The notes under the pieces are model-generated. The model did no database searches and had not been told where the DNA came from. It saw only the letters and a list, made by a program, of their open reading frames with translations. Positions 34,805 to 43,445 of a stretch of 64,000 nucleotides of DNA are shown here, piece after piece (positions within the stretch are counted from its first letter, which is position 1; every line of letters starts with the position of its first letter). The DNA comes from JADLBR01 sp020847615 (GTDB lineage Bacteria > Verrucomicrobiota > Verrucomicrobiia > JADLBR01), in assembly GCA_026646655.1 (NCBI GenBank), contig JAPKHT010000004.1, positions 1-64,000 on the forward strand, written 5' to 3'. Position numbers and translations under genes: made by a program.

Positions 34805-36133
34805 TCAATGGAATGGACATCCACTTGATCCCTCGTCCTCGAGCGGAACAAAATTGACGTACAGGGTGACTCGACCCAGGCCTTGGTCAGGGGAAAGCCG
34901 GTAGGAAAGCGTGTGAGGGACGAGCGTGATCCGCCTTCCGCTTTCCAGGGTGAGGGTATCGGGCAGCGAGCGGAGCGAACCCTGAGGCTGACCCAGTCCT
35001 TCGCTGACGATGGCGCCGACCTCGTCCATCGTCAGCCTGCCGGGGTAGCCATCCCGGAGGTTGAGGTGGACCTTGATGCCGCCTTGCGCGGACCCGTCCG
35101 GGGCGTGATAGAGGCTGACGATACCCACGTTTCGGCTCGGGTCGACGCCGTGGATCAGAAGCCTCTCCAACGCCTGCAGCACCGGTTGGCCGGCCACTTC
35201 GAAATGCTCCAGGGCCAGGGCCTCCTGCAGGCGGCGCCGATCGAACCCGTCGAACATCGCGTAGACCTTGAGTAAGGGCGGCTGGTCGTTGAAGTTGCAT
35301 CCGAGCAGCTCGGTCTGGGCCACCGTGCCGAACCGGTCGCGCCAGAGCTTCAGGCGTTCGCTCGGGAGATCCAGGGCGACCAGGACCTGAAGGGCACGTT
35401 CCCAGCTCTGGTTGCGGTCTGCGGCCCGGCCCAGGTTCCAGTAAGCCGAGACGGTTTCGCCCTGGGGAGAATAGTCGATGGCCGGGTGCAGGTACTTGAC
35501 GTAGGGGCTGGTGAAGCGGGACCGGTCAGCCAGCGTCAACCCGCAGATCCGCTCGAAAAGCTCGCGCCCGTGGCGCAGGCCTCGACGGAAGGCATCCCGG
35601 GCCAGGCAAACATTTTCCCACGGCGTGAACAGCGGATCGCGGCAATCCAGCGCGATCCTCACGCTGCCGGTCGTCCCGCCGACCAGGTCGAGGCACAGCG
35701 CTGGCCGGCTGGGCAGGTATTCCCTCGGGGTGGCGAGGGGTTGGCGAAGAACAGTTCCAGACCAGGCGGCAATGCCATCGCGCACACGGGGCCAAAGCGC
35801 GTCGGCATCCAACCGATGGCAAACCGCCTGGAAGACCTGCAGGAAAAAATCCTCGGCACTTAAGCCGGTCACGGACGGATCCACGAGATCAGACGGAACC
35901 AGGGCGCGTGCCGCGATCAGCTTTCTCATCCACTCCAACATGGGGATGAGGTCGTCGGACTCGACCCAGGGCGAATACCGGAAACTGCCATTGCGGAGGG
36001 CTTCGCGTTGCGCCGGCGAGAGCGGCGCCGCCGCGCCGTCCGGGCCGATCAGCGACGGTTCGGGCGCCGCCTTGATTTTCCAGCGGGGGGAAAGACGCCA
36101 GCCGTTCATTTCATTCAGATGGGAAGCTTTCAT
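34805..36133 (-). CDS. Candidate ABBA/DMATS-type aromatic prenyltransferase
   Basis: 442 residues from ATG 36133 (an ATG at 36145 overlapping the upstream stop is equally possible). I read repeated beta-strand pairs of the ABBA kind: GSVRIALDCRDP, QPPLLKVYAMFDGF, QGGIKVHLNLRDGYPG and LSYRLSPDQGLGRVTLYVNF. K-x-Y/K-x-H pairs at strand ends recall the diphosphate-binding Lys/Tyr residues of DMATS enzymes, and the size fits that superfamily. These enzymes attach isoprenyl groups to Trp, Tyr or other aromatics. The candidate precursor encoded in the same cluster ends in Tyr-Gly-Trp. The assignment rests on pattern reading and needs structure prediction. It ends in GCPFH. Confidence 0.5.
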   Translation of the reverse strand: MKASHLNEMNGWRLSPRWKIKAAPEPSLIGPDGAAAPLSPAQREALRNGSFRYSPWVESDDLIPMLEWMRKLIAARALVPSDLVDPSVTGLSAEDFFLQVFQAVCHRLDADALWPRVRDGIAAWSGTVLRQPLATPREYLPSRPALCLDLVGGTTGSVRIALDCRDPLFTPWENVCLARDAFRRGLRHGRELFERICGLTLADRSRFTSPYVKYLHPAIDYSPQGETVSAYWNLGRAADRNQSWERALQVLVALDLPSERLKLWRDRFGTVAQTELLGCNFNDQPPLLKVYAMFDGFDRRRLQEALALEHFEVAGQPVLQALERLLIHGVDPSRNVGIVSLYHAPDGSAQGGIKVHLNLRDGYPGRLTMDEVGAIVSEGLGQPQGSLRSLPDTLTLESGRRITLVPHTLSYRLSPDQGLGRVTLYVNFVPLEDEGSSGCPFH

Positions 36134-36137
36134 GCCA

Positions 36138-37214
36138 TCATCCATGAGTGCGGGTGAGGCTCGGTGCTCGTTCCGCAACCAGGTATTTCCAGAACATCCG
36201 GTTGGCCGCGCACTCGTGCTCAAACTTGCAGAAATCCATTTTATGGTAGGCCACACATCCATGATCGCAGATGGCATTGGCCGGGCACGAGGAGCAATGG
36301 GACCACCGCTTCTTGTTCCGCCAGAATTCCTGTCGCGCGCGCGGAAGCCGGTCCAGGGACGCCGCCCGGCCCAGCCCCCCGCGCATGCTTTTCTCCACGC
36401 ACAGGTTGAAGGATCCGTCCGGGTCCAGACAGGCCAGGTGAACTCCTGCGCCGCACTTCAGTTGTTCGCAATGCTCCTTCACGACCGTCCGTCCACGGAA
36501 GGCCTGGTCGAATTTCTTCACCTGCCGGCCGACGTTGCGCTCGTGGACCGCACCCTCCTGGTGCCGTTGCATATGCTCGTAGATGGCTTTCTTAACATTG
36601 AACAAGGTGTCTGGAGAAAGCCGCTCCGAACGACGGACGCGCGTCGCCTCCCCAATTGGGTTCACTCGGATCTTGAGGAAGCCCTGGCGTCGGAACCACT
36701 CCAGCGCGTCCTCGATTTCGTTGGCGAGTTCCGGGGTCAGGCAACTGACGATGGCGAACCGGACGGCGCGCGCCTGCAACCGCTTCAGCACCGCAAGGGT
36801 GGCCGCGCCATTTCCCCGACGGACGTCATGGACGTGGGCCGGGCCGTCAAGACTGAAGCCGGGCTCGATCCGCCATCTTTGGAGGAGATTGATGAAATCG
36901 TCATCGACCAGCACGCCGTTCGACTGAATCCCGATCGTGAGGTCGATGCTTCGGCGGCCGGCCTCGGTCGTCGCAACCCGGCAGACACGCTCCAGGTTTT
37001 CCAGCCCCCAAAGGATGGGCTCGCCCCCGGTCATGACTAGGGTGGCCCGGTTTCCTTCCAAGTCGGACAGCCATTGACAGACCGCGCGTTCCGCGATTTC
37101 GGGCGCGAGCGCGGCTTTCCGGGCGGGGCCCGCGGCGGCGCTGCAATAGCGGCAGGCCAGGTTGCACCGATCGGTGGTGGAAACGAACAGCGTGGCGATC
37201 CGGTGCTTGATCAT
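36138..37214 (-). CDS. Radical SAM protein with C-terminal Cys-rich (SPASM/twitch-like) region
   Basis: 358 residues. The radical SAM cluster motif CNLACRYC gives C17, C21 and C24; VMTGGEPILWG is the GGEP motif for SAM. The C-terminal region has CGAGVHLACLDPDGSFNLC and CSSCPANAICDHGC followed by CKFEHEC, the spacing of extra Fe-S ligands in SPASM proteins such as anSME and peptide maturases. Likely role: radical modification of the precursor peptide (crosslink, epimerisation or oxidation). It lies between the ABC exporter and the prenyltransferase-like gene, 19 nt from the exporter stop and essentially contiguous with the next gene. Anaerobic sulfatase maturation is a possible alternative, but context favours peptide modification. 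Confidence 0.85.
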   Translation of the reverse strand: MIKHRIATLFVSTTDRCNLACRYCSAAAGPARKAALAPEIAERAVCQWLSDLEGNRATLVMTGGEPILWGLENLERVCRVATTEAGRRSIDLTIGIQSNGVLVDDDFINLLQRWRIEPGFSLDGPAHVHDVRRGNGAATLAVLKRLQARAVRFAIVSCLTPELANEIEDALEWFRRQGFLKIRVNPIGEATRVRRSERLSPDTLFNVKKAIYEHMQRHQEGAVHERNVGRQVKKFDQAFRGRTVVKEHCEQLKCGAGVHLACLDPDGSFNLCVEKSMRGGLGRAASLDRLPRARQEFWRNKKRWSHCSSCPANAICDHGCVAYHKMDFCKFEHECAANRMFWKYLVAERAPSLTRTHG

Positions 37215-37233
37215 GGCCGCAACCCGTCACTGG

Positions 37234-39093
37234 TTAGTGGCCCGGTTTGCCGAACTGTTCGCGGTAAAAGGCGCATGATCCCATCAGCTGCTCATGCGCA
37301 CCCACGGCCTCGATCACGGTGTCGACGTCACCGCCGGACCCGGTGGAGACTCCCAGCACTATGACGCGATCCATGGCTCTAAGAATCTCGGCTTGATGCG
37401 TGCTGATGATCAAGGTGGTTCCCAGCTTTTCCTTGGTAAGGGCGTCGATGATGGCCTGCACCTCCATGGGCGGAACCCCGGTGAGGGGCTCGTCCAAGAG
37501 CAGGAGTTCCGGGCGTTTGATGATCGCCCGGCTCAGGATCAAGCGCCGGCGCTGGCCACCAGAGATATTCGATCCCATATGCTCCAGGAGCGTCTGCAGG
37601 CCAAGGGGCATGCGGAGGATCTCCTGGTCCAGACGGGCCTTGGCCAGCGCCTTCAATGTCTCCTCCTCGCCGACGGCCTGGCCCACGGGCGCTCCGTAAG
37701 CGACGTTGCGCGCCACCGTGTCGGCGAAGATGTAGTTGTCCTGCAGCATCAGGCCCATGCGCCCGCGCAATTCGCCCAGCGGGATCGAGCGCAGCTCCTT
37801 TCCCTTCAGGTAGATCCCGCCCCGATACTCGCTGAAGATCCGGAACAGCAGCAGCAGCAAGGTGGTCTTGCCGGCTCCGCTCGGCCCGACCAGCGCCACC
37901 CGCTCTCCCTCAAAAATCTCGAGCCGCGAGAAACGGAATCTTCGCCTGGCGCCGGGGAACTCGAACTCCATGTCCCGAATGGCGAGGAAGGCCGCCGGGG
38001 CCGAAGACGGTGTCGGGAGATCGTCCTGGGTGGCAGCGCGCTCGGCCTCCGACGGGTGACGGAAGATCTCCTCCAGATTGTTAACGCTGACCTCGAGCTC
38101 CTTGAGGGCCATCGGTATGGCGGAGAGCTGGTCCACCGGGCCATAGAGCATGCTGGTCGCGGCGACGAAAGCCATGAGGGTTTCCAAGGGGGTGATTCCC
38201 TTCATGACCAGGGAGCCTCCGATTACCATCACCGCCACCGGCCCGATGGCGCTGAGGAGGTTGGTCATGCACCTGTCGAAGAGGAGCACGTAGGCGTGCC
38301 ACCGCTTTCTCTGGGCGGCATTCTCGGTGATGCCGGCGAAGCGCCCGGTCTCAAAGGCTTCGCGGGCGTTGGCGCGGATGTCGAGGAAACGCTCGAATGA
38401 CTCTTGTGCGAAGCCCGAGACCTCCTCCCGGCTTCGGTCGACCGCACGAATGCGCTGGGCGGCGACGCGGGCGGAAAACCAGGCGAGGACGACATAGAGG
38501 ACCAGCACCGAGAGCGAGACGAGGGTCAGGCGCGGCTCCAGGGCGCCCAGGTACACGATCACGCCGATAAATATGACAATGTCGGAGAGCCGGAACAGGC
38601 CCACGTCCAGCACCAGTCGCCGGATCTGGGCGGAATCATGATGGATACGCTTGACCAGCGCCGCCACCCGGAACTCCTTGAAAGCCGGATAGGGCAGCGT
38701 CACCACCCTCGCGTAAACCCGGTCCTGGAACATCTTGGTGAGCTTGATGGAGACCAACTCAAAGAAGATGTCCCGTGCGTACATCAAAACGTAGGTGGCG
38801 ACCGGAAGCGCCAGGGCCACGATGGCGCAGGTGACGAACAAGCGGTCGTCACCGAGATGGAACCGTGCGCCCAGCCAGGCCACGAATCCGGAGGCCTCGG
38901 CCCCGGCCAGCCGGATCTGGAGCGTCTGGATCAAGGCCCGCGCGGCCTCGATGGAGGCGATCTGCGAGAAAGTCGTGACAAAAAGAAGCACCAGGGAGAC
39001 AACGAGGTAGCCGCGGATCTGCTTCAGGTCCGGAAGAATGTGCTTCCGCGCGAAAAAGGTCAGTGTCATGAAGTCCTGGACCCGAGTTTCCAT
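37234..39093 (-). CDS. ABC exporter (fused permease and ATPase)
   Basis: 619 residues from ATG 39093. The N-terminal half carries the membrane helices of a type IV ABC exporter (YLVVSLVLLFVTTFSQIA, LFVTCAIVALALPVATYVLM, IVIFIGVIVYLGALEPRLTL, GPVAVMVIGGSLVMKGITPL). The C-terminal half has Walker A GPSGAGKTTLLLLL, Q loop LMLQDNYIFADTV, signature NISGGQRRRLILSRAI, Walker B ELLLLDEPLTGV and H loop ISTHQAEIL. There is no N-terminal C39 peptidase domain, so leader cleavage would need another enzyme such as the cluster subtilase. Expected to export the mature peptide. A TTG 12 nt upstream is an alternative start. Confidence 0.92.
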   Translation of the reverse strand: METRVQDFMTLTFFARKHILPDLKQIRGYLVVSLVLLFVTTFSQIASIEAARALIQTLQIRLAGAEASGFVAWLGARFHLGDDRLFVTCAIVALALPVATYVLMYARDIFFELVSIKLTKMFQDRVYARVVTLPYPAFKEFRVAALVKRIHHDSAQIRRLVLDVGLFRLSDIVIFIGVIVYLGALEPRLTLVSLSVLVLYVVLAWFSARVAAQRIRAVDRSREEVSGFAQESFERFLDIRANAREAFETGRFAGITENAAQRKRWHAYVLLFDRCMTNLLSAIGPVAVMVIGGSLVMKGITPLETLMAFVAATSMLYGPVDQLSAIPMALKELEVSVNNLEEIFRHPSEAERAATQDDLPTPSSAPAAFLAIRDMEFEFPGARRRFRFSRLEIFEGERVALVGPSGAGKTTLLLLLFRIFSEYRGGIYLKGKELRSIPLGELRGRMGLMLQDNYIFADTVARNVAYGAPVGQAVGEEETLKALAKARLDQEILRMPLGLQTLLEHMGSNISGGQRRRLILSRAIIKRPELLLLDEPLTGVPPMEVQAIIDALTKEKLGTTLIISTHQAEILRAMDRVIVLGVSTGSGGDVDTVIEAVGAHEQLMGSCAFYREQFGKPGH

Positions 39094-39141
39094 CGAACTT
39101 CGCAAGCGTCCACGACAAATCTCTCGGCGATTCAGTTACGG

Positions 39142-40236
39142 CTAACCCCGAAACGGCCTCAGCAACCTCTCGTCGTACAAATGGCGGACGCCCTTATGAA
39201 CTCCCGGACACTCTCCGCGACGGGCGCAGCCAGCGCAGACCGGCAACTTGGAAAATTGGAGGAGCCGTTGGTAGCCCGTGAAGGCCATAACGTGATCCCG
39301 ATCCTGCCCCGGCTGGATGAAAACTCGGGGGGCATGGTCGGAGAGCCGCTGGCGATCTTTGCTCCGGGGCCATCGCTGGCCGAGGAGGCACAGGGGCATC
39401 CCTTCTACCCGGTAGTCGATCCCCAACCGGTCCCACACGTCGAACAAAGAGGCCAGGCGCGATTGCAGTTCCCGGGGGTCCGGCACCAGGGCTGCCATCT
39501 CCGAAGTGTAAGGCTCGACCAGCGACAGGATCACCTGCGGTCGAACGGGCAGAGCATCGAGCCAGAAGGTCCCGGCCAGGGTTTCCAGAGTGGCCGAGGT
39601 CAGGACGTGGTTGACCCCGAAGTATTCGATCGTTCCCAGCTCCTTCTGGCGGGAGAAGTTGAGGAGGGCCGTCCGCCAGGCCGCATCCGGTGTTCTCCGG
39701 CCGGTGACCCGCTCGATGGATTCTTCGTCAAAGGCCTTCACGCTCACCAAAAAACCGGAGGTCCCGGCGCGGACGATTTTCTCCAGCCGCCCCTCGTCCT
39801 TTGCCCAGATGCCGTTGGTGAGAACCGTGGTCTTGATTTTCAGAGAGGCGAGGTCAGCAAGGATGCGCGGGGATTCCTTGAATATGCCCGGTTCGCCGCC
39901 GCTGAGGACGGCGCGGCGCAGGCCGGCCAGGGCAAGTGCTTTCACCAGGATCCGGACCTGGGGCCAGTCGACCGGGCGCTTGTTGGTGCTGGCCAGATTG
40001 CAGTAGACGCAGTGGTAGTTGCAGGAATAGGAGGCGTCGATGATCAGGGCGGCCCGGGTGAGATCCAGATTCAGGATTTCGTTCCACGAGCTTTTGTCGT
40101 AATCGCGCCCGCGGATGGGCGCGCGGGAGTCCCTTCGCTCCCGGGATTCGTCGGTGGGATCAAGACTCGGATCCGGCCGGATCTTCCAGAAGGCGAGCGG
40201 ACGCGAACCCGGGCGTCGATGTGTCTTCTGAACCAT
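39142..40236 (-). CDS. Radical SAM protein
   Basis: 364 residues. The cluster motif CNYHCVYC gives C72, C76 and C79, preceded by a ~65-residue N-terminal extension rich in Arg and Pro. AVLSGGEPGIFKE is the SAM-binding GGEP, and TVLTNGIWA follows. A Cys group near the C-terminus (CAGCARRGECPGV) may bind another Fe-S cluster. It differs from the SPASM-type radical SAM at 36138, so the cluster carries two separate canonical radical SAM proteins in addition to the B12-type one. It starts 6 nt after the B12-type gene stop. Substrate inferred to be the precursor peptide or a small cofactor. Confidence 0.85.
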   Translation of the reverse strand: MVQKTHRRPGSRPLAFWKIRPDPSLDPTDESRERRDSRAPIRGRDYDKSSWNEILNLDLTRAALIIDASYSCNYHCVYCNLASTNKRPVDWPQVRILVKALALAGLRRAVLSGGEPGIFKESPRILADLASLKIKTTVLTNGIWAKDEGRLEKIVRAGTSGFLVSVKAFDEESIERVTGRRTPDAAWRTALLNFSRQKELGTIEYFGVNHVLTSATLETLAGTFWLDALPVRPQVILSLVEPYTSEMAALVPDPRELQSRLASLFDVWDRLGIDYRVEGMPLCLLGQRWPRSKDRQRLSDHAPRVFIQPGQDRDHVMAFTGYQRLLQFSKLPVCAGCARRGECPGVHKGVRHLYDERLLRPFRG

Positions 40237-40242
40237 CGAGCT

Positions 40243-41835
40243 TTAAAGGAAGCAACGCTCGTGAGCGTCGATGGGGTCAGGCGTCTCGCGTGACGAGGTC
40301 CCGATTTCGAGGAACCTCTCGAGAGTTTCCCTGCCGGCCTGCGCCAGCAGGAACTTGGACATGGAGGCTTGGGTCGCTGAGAACAAGTCTTCCCTCGCCA
40401 TCGTTGCGCCTCTCTCGAGGGCCAGGCCCAGGCTCTCCAGTTGCCAGAAGGCATAGGCGCGCCGCCTTTCCAAACCGGCCTCCGGTGGGGCCAGGCGCAT
40501 GGCGGGAAAGAGAACCGTGGCCTGGATCAGGCGCCACCGGTCATAGATCTCCTGCACGGCGGGATCGGCGGCCTTCCACTCGCGGCGCCAGGTGTCGCCA
40601 GCGTATTCGGAGGCGATGGGCGTCCCGCATAAGATATCGAGTTCGTTGAGGCCCAGGAAATAGCAGCGCGGGTTCCTTTCCATGAGCCGGTTTAGGAATT
40701 CGAGATCGGCGCGAATGCTCTCCCGGGTCATCCATGGATGGAAGATGATGGTTCCGGCGGTGACAGTGATGTCCATGCCGTCGAGGATGGCCGTGGCCTC
40801 CTCGCCTTGTTGGCGGGTGGTGCCCTTGGTGAGCTTCGCGAGGATCGCATCGTCGCCCGACTCCAGCCCCAGCAGGACATGATGAAGGCCCACCTCCTTG
40901 AGTTCCCCGAAGGCCCGCGGATATGCGCAGACCGTGTCGGCCCGAACCATCACGCTGAAGGGGACATGGATCTTCGCCTGGCGCATGAGAGCGGCGATGG
41001 CGGCGGCGCGCTGGTCCGGCGCAGGTCCGCCCAGAAAGTTGTCGTCCACCACGATGATCCGGGTGGCTCCGTGGCTGCGGACCAACTCTTCGACCCGGGC
41101 AACGAACCACTCCGGTGAATGGCCTCGCCAACGGCCGGACGCGCCCCATAGCGGTCCCACCGCGCAAAAGGAGCAACGGCCGCAGCAGCCCCGGCTCGCC
41201 ACCATGCTCCAGTCCGCCGGCCCGATGTCCTCCTCGATCCAGTCAAAGTCGATATTTCCCAGCTCGTCTAGGTCCGTCGCCAGGGAACGGGGCAGATCCC
41301 CGCGGATCTCGCCATTCTCGTCCCGCCACCGCAAGCCGGGAATCGCATCCCTGATGCGGCCCTGGCCCAGGGCGGTCAACAGGGCCCGGAGGGCGCCCTC
41401 CCCCTCGCCTTCAATCACGTAGTGGATGCGATCATGGGCCTCGAGCAGCTGCCGAGCCTGATGGGTTGCGTAGTGACCTCCGACCACCACCGGGACCGTC
41501 CGCCCCAGCTGGCGCTCCAGAATCTGAATGATGCCGAGCGCCTCTTCCAACATGCTGGAAGAATGAAGGCAGAAGCCCAGGAGGCGCGGCGCGCCCCGCG
41601 CGAGGATCCGGGCGGCGGTCTCCTGACGGGGCAGACCGCTGAAATAGGCGTCGACCAGGTCGCATTCCCACCCGGCCTGACGGGCGGCGTTTTTGAGGTA
41701 GAGGAGGGCGAGGGTATAAAGACGGTTGAGATTGTCCGGACGTTTGGGCGTGTTGGGCGCGCACAGGACCAGCCGCGGTTTGCCACCGATCCGGGCGTGC
41801 TCTTGCCGGTGTGCATTTTTGGAGACGGCCTTCAC
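40243..41835 (-). CDS. Cobalamin-binding-type radical SAM protein
   Basis: 530 residues, GTG start. Residues ~20-155 look like the B12-binding Rossmann fold (RLVLCAPNTPKRPDNLNRLY, LLGFCLHSSSMLEEALGIIQ, VPVVVGGHYATHQARQLLEA). The radical SAM motif is SRGCCGRCSFC (C217, C221, C224), followed by IIVVDDNFLGG and HHVLLGLESGDDAILAKLTK. Class B radical SAM methyltransferases and related C-C bond-forming enzymes share this layout. In a peptide pathway it may methylate an unactivated carbon; several B12 radical SAM enzymes do other chemistry. It is the first gene after the candidate precursor, 103 nt downstream of its stop. Confidence 0.85.
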   Translation of the reverse strand: MKAVSKNAHRQEHARIGGKPRLVLCAPNTPKRPDNLNRLYTLALLYLKNAARQAGWECDLVDAYFSGLPRQETAARILARGAPRLLGFCLHSSSMLEEALGIIQILERQLGRTVPVVVGGHYATHQARQLLEAHDRIHYVIEGEGEGALRALLTALGQGRIRDAIPGLRWRDENGEIRGDLPRSLATDLDELGNIDFDWIEEDIGPADWSMVASRGCCGRCSFCAVGPLWGASGRWRGHSPEWFVARVEELVRSHGATRIIVVDDNFLGGPAPDQRAAAIAALMRQAKIHVPFSVMVRADTVCAYPRAFGELKEVGLHHVLLGLESGDDAILAKLTKGTTRQQGEEATAILDGMDITVTAGTIIFHPWMTRESIRADLEFLNRLMERNPRCYFLGLNELDILCGTPIASEYAGDTWRREWKAADPAVQEIYDRWRLIQATVLFPAMRLAPPEAGLERRRAYAFWQLESLGLALERGATMAREDLFSATQASMSKFLLAQAGRETLERFLEIGTSSRETPDPIDAHERCFL

Positions 41836-41938
41836 GGATCTGCGAGCCCGGGCCCGTCTTCTCCTCCACCAGGATTGAGGATAGGGAACGGGGCGTCCCC
41901 AGAACCTGACGAGACCGAGGATGGAGCGTCAGACAGGA

Positions 41939-42163
41939 TCAGTTTTGTTCCCATCCGTAGCTGCGCTGGCCGCTAACCTCGATCTCGATGTGCTTCTCCA
42001 CCTCGGGCATGCCCTTCTGGTGGACTTTTTTCAGGATCTTGATGTCCGCCTCCGACAGGCCCTTGACGTGCTTCAGCACAACTTCAAAGTCCTTGCGAAA
42101 CGCCTTGCCGTTGTCGCCTTTCATGATCCAATCCAACGCTTGTTCCAGACTCTTACCGGGCAT
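41939..42163 (-). CDS. Candidate RiPP precursor peptide
   Basis: 74 residues. A helical leader-like part (SLEQALDWIMKGDNGKAFRK, then GLSEADIKILKKVHQK) recalls NHLP/Franean1_4349-type precursor leaders, with the FRK-F...GLSEAD--L pattern. A polar segment (EVEKHIEIEV) is followed by the short tail SGQRSYGWEQN carrying Ser, Tyr and Trp, possible substrates for radical SAM chemistry or prenylation. There are no Cys residues, so a lanthipeptide or sactipeptide is unlikely. AAAGGAG sits 8 nt before the ATG and a promoter-like pair lies upstream. It directly precedes three modifying-enzyme genes and an exporter. It could instead be a small regulator; context favours a precursor. Confidence 0.6.
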   Translation of the reverse strand: MPGKSLEQALDWIMKGDNGKAFRKDFEVVLKHVKGLSEADIKILKKVHQKGMPEVEKHIEIEVSGQRSYGWEQN

Positions 42164-42171
42164 AATTCAGG

Positions 42172-42210
42172 CTCCTTTTCTCTATATTCTGCGCTTGATG
42201 AGATTCGCAA
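42172..42210 (-). promoter_or_regulatory. Candidate promoter and strong RBS of the precursor gene
   Basis: On the minus strand TTGCGA (42205-42210) and TATAGA (42181-42186) are 18 bp apart, in a locally AT-rich stretch. AAAGGAG (42172-42178) lies 8 nt before the precursor ATG, a stronger ribosome site than at most genes here and consistent with high expression. Confidence 0.5.
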
Positions 42211-42377
42211 AATGAAATCTCTTCTCCGACGGGACGAGCCCGTGCCGGTCGAGCCGTCATCAGGTTCATCTTGATGGCGAAGAGGCTGGTGAGACGACAC
42301 CGGGAAGGCAAGCGCAAAGAGGATGAGCCACGCCCACCCGCATGTCGCCCGGACCCCTCGCCGGTTCGTTTCAGGAC

Positions 42378-43442
42378 TCAGGCAGCCTCTTGCTCGGATA
42401 CTCCCCGACGACGGGCCTGGAGGGCGGACGTCTTCGCTTGATCGGCATGTCCCAGGGCCTTGTGAACGCGCGAGAGTTCGAGCCATGCGTCGGCGAACAT
42501 GGGCCAGTGCCTCGTCAAATCCTCATAGTACAGAAGAGCGATTTCCTTCTGGTCCCGCTCGGCCATGGCCTGGCCGGCATGGTAGAGGGCGGCGGGATTC
42601 TTGGGGTCGATGTTGAGGACATGCTCGCAGAGGCGGAGCGCCTCATCGGTGATCCGGTCGTTCGCTTGGGCGGCCTGATAAACCTGCCAGCAGGCGTGGA
42701 CCCAGAGGTCGAAAGTATTGCGGTCAAGGGCCTGGCGCGCCATGCGCGCGAAGCCCTGCAGCAATTCGGGTTCGAGGCGCTTTCCCATGTTCATAAAGCA
42801 CTCGGCCACCTCGTGAACACCGATGGGAACCACGACGCCTTTCATCGGGACGATCCGCCGGGGTTCGAAGAGCAGGTTGCGAATGCGGCGGTTGATCTGC
42901 TTGAAGGCCGGATCCGACACGAAGACCTGGTAGCGCTCCCCCTCGCGGGAAGCGGATTCGACGCGCTTACCCACGTTGAGGGCGAAACCGCACAACGCGA
43001 ATCGACCGCCGGTGCGACGGGCCCAGACCTGTCCGAAATTGATCCCCGCCGCCAGCCCGGTGCTGGAAAGGGCGGAATTGAGACGGTCCGTGTTCATGGG
43101 CGAACCGAGCCATCCGCACTTGAGGGCCACCGCCAGGCAGATCAGGAGATACACGTCGTTGGGCGGGTTGTCGGTGTGGAGAAACACCACCATTTCGTCG
43201 CCGACGATCTGGACGCTGTAATCGAGATGCTCCGTCTTGGCAAAGGTCTCAAAGAAGAAGCGGGTCTGCCGCAGGCACAGGTCATGAAACGCCTGCACGT
43301 ATTCGGCGTATTCCCGGAGCCCCATCACGCTCGCGAAATCGCTGGAGCTGATCAGGTCCATGAACAGCACCGCGGCCTGCAGAGGACCGGACTCGCCCTC
43401 TTTCCACTCTGCGGGTGGCTTGCAGACCGGTTCGGGGGACAT
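42378..43442 (-). CDS. Class III nucleotide cyclase-like domain plus TPR region
   Basis: 354 residues, no membrane segment. Residues ~20-200 resemble an adenylate/guanylate cyclase catalytic domain: AAVLFMDLISSSDFA (metal Asp, D29), YSVQIVGDEMVVFLHT (second metal Asp, D82) and AGINFGQVWARRTGGRFALC. The C-terminal half has TPR-like helices (LWVHACWQVYQAAQAND, PAALYHAGQAMAERDQKEIA, DAWLELSRVHKALGHADQA). It may produce a cyclic nucleotide or be a catalytically dead scaffold; the substrate-specifying Lys/Asp positions are not clear. It lies 214 bp upstream of the precursor, after a lipoprotein gene, and may control the cluster. Confidence 0.75.
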   Translation of the reverse strand: MSPEPVCKPPAEWKEGESGPLQAAVLFMDLISSSDFASVMGLREYAEYVQAFHDLCLRQTRFFFETFAKTEHLDYSVQIVGDEMVVFLHTDNPPNDVYLLICLAVALKCGWLGSPMNTDRLNSALSSTGLAAGINFGQVWARRTGGRFALCGFALNVGKRVESASREGERYQVFVSDPAFKQINRRIRNLLFEPRRIVPMKGVVVPIGVHEVAECFMNMGKRLEPELLQGFARMARQALDRNTFDLWVHACWQVYQAAQANDRITDEALRLCEHVLNIDPKNPAALYHAGQAMAERDQKEIALLYYEDLTRHWPMFADAWLELSRVHKALGHADQAKTSALQARRRGVSEQEAA

Positions 43443-43445
43443 GTG

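Noticed and set aside
41892..41902. GGGG-CGT-CCCC hairpin after the peptide gene as a terminator
   Set aside because: The stem is only 4 bp and no U-tract follows; at most a weak pause or processing site.
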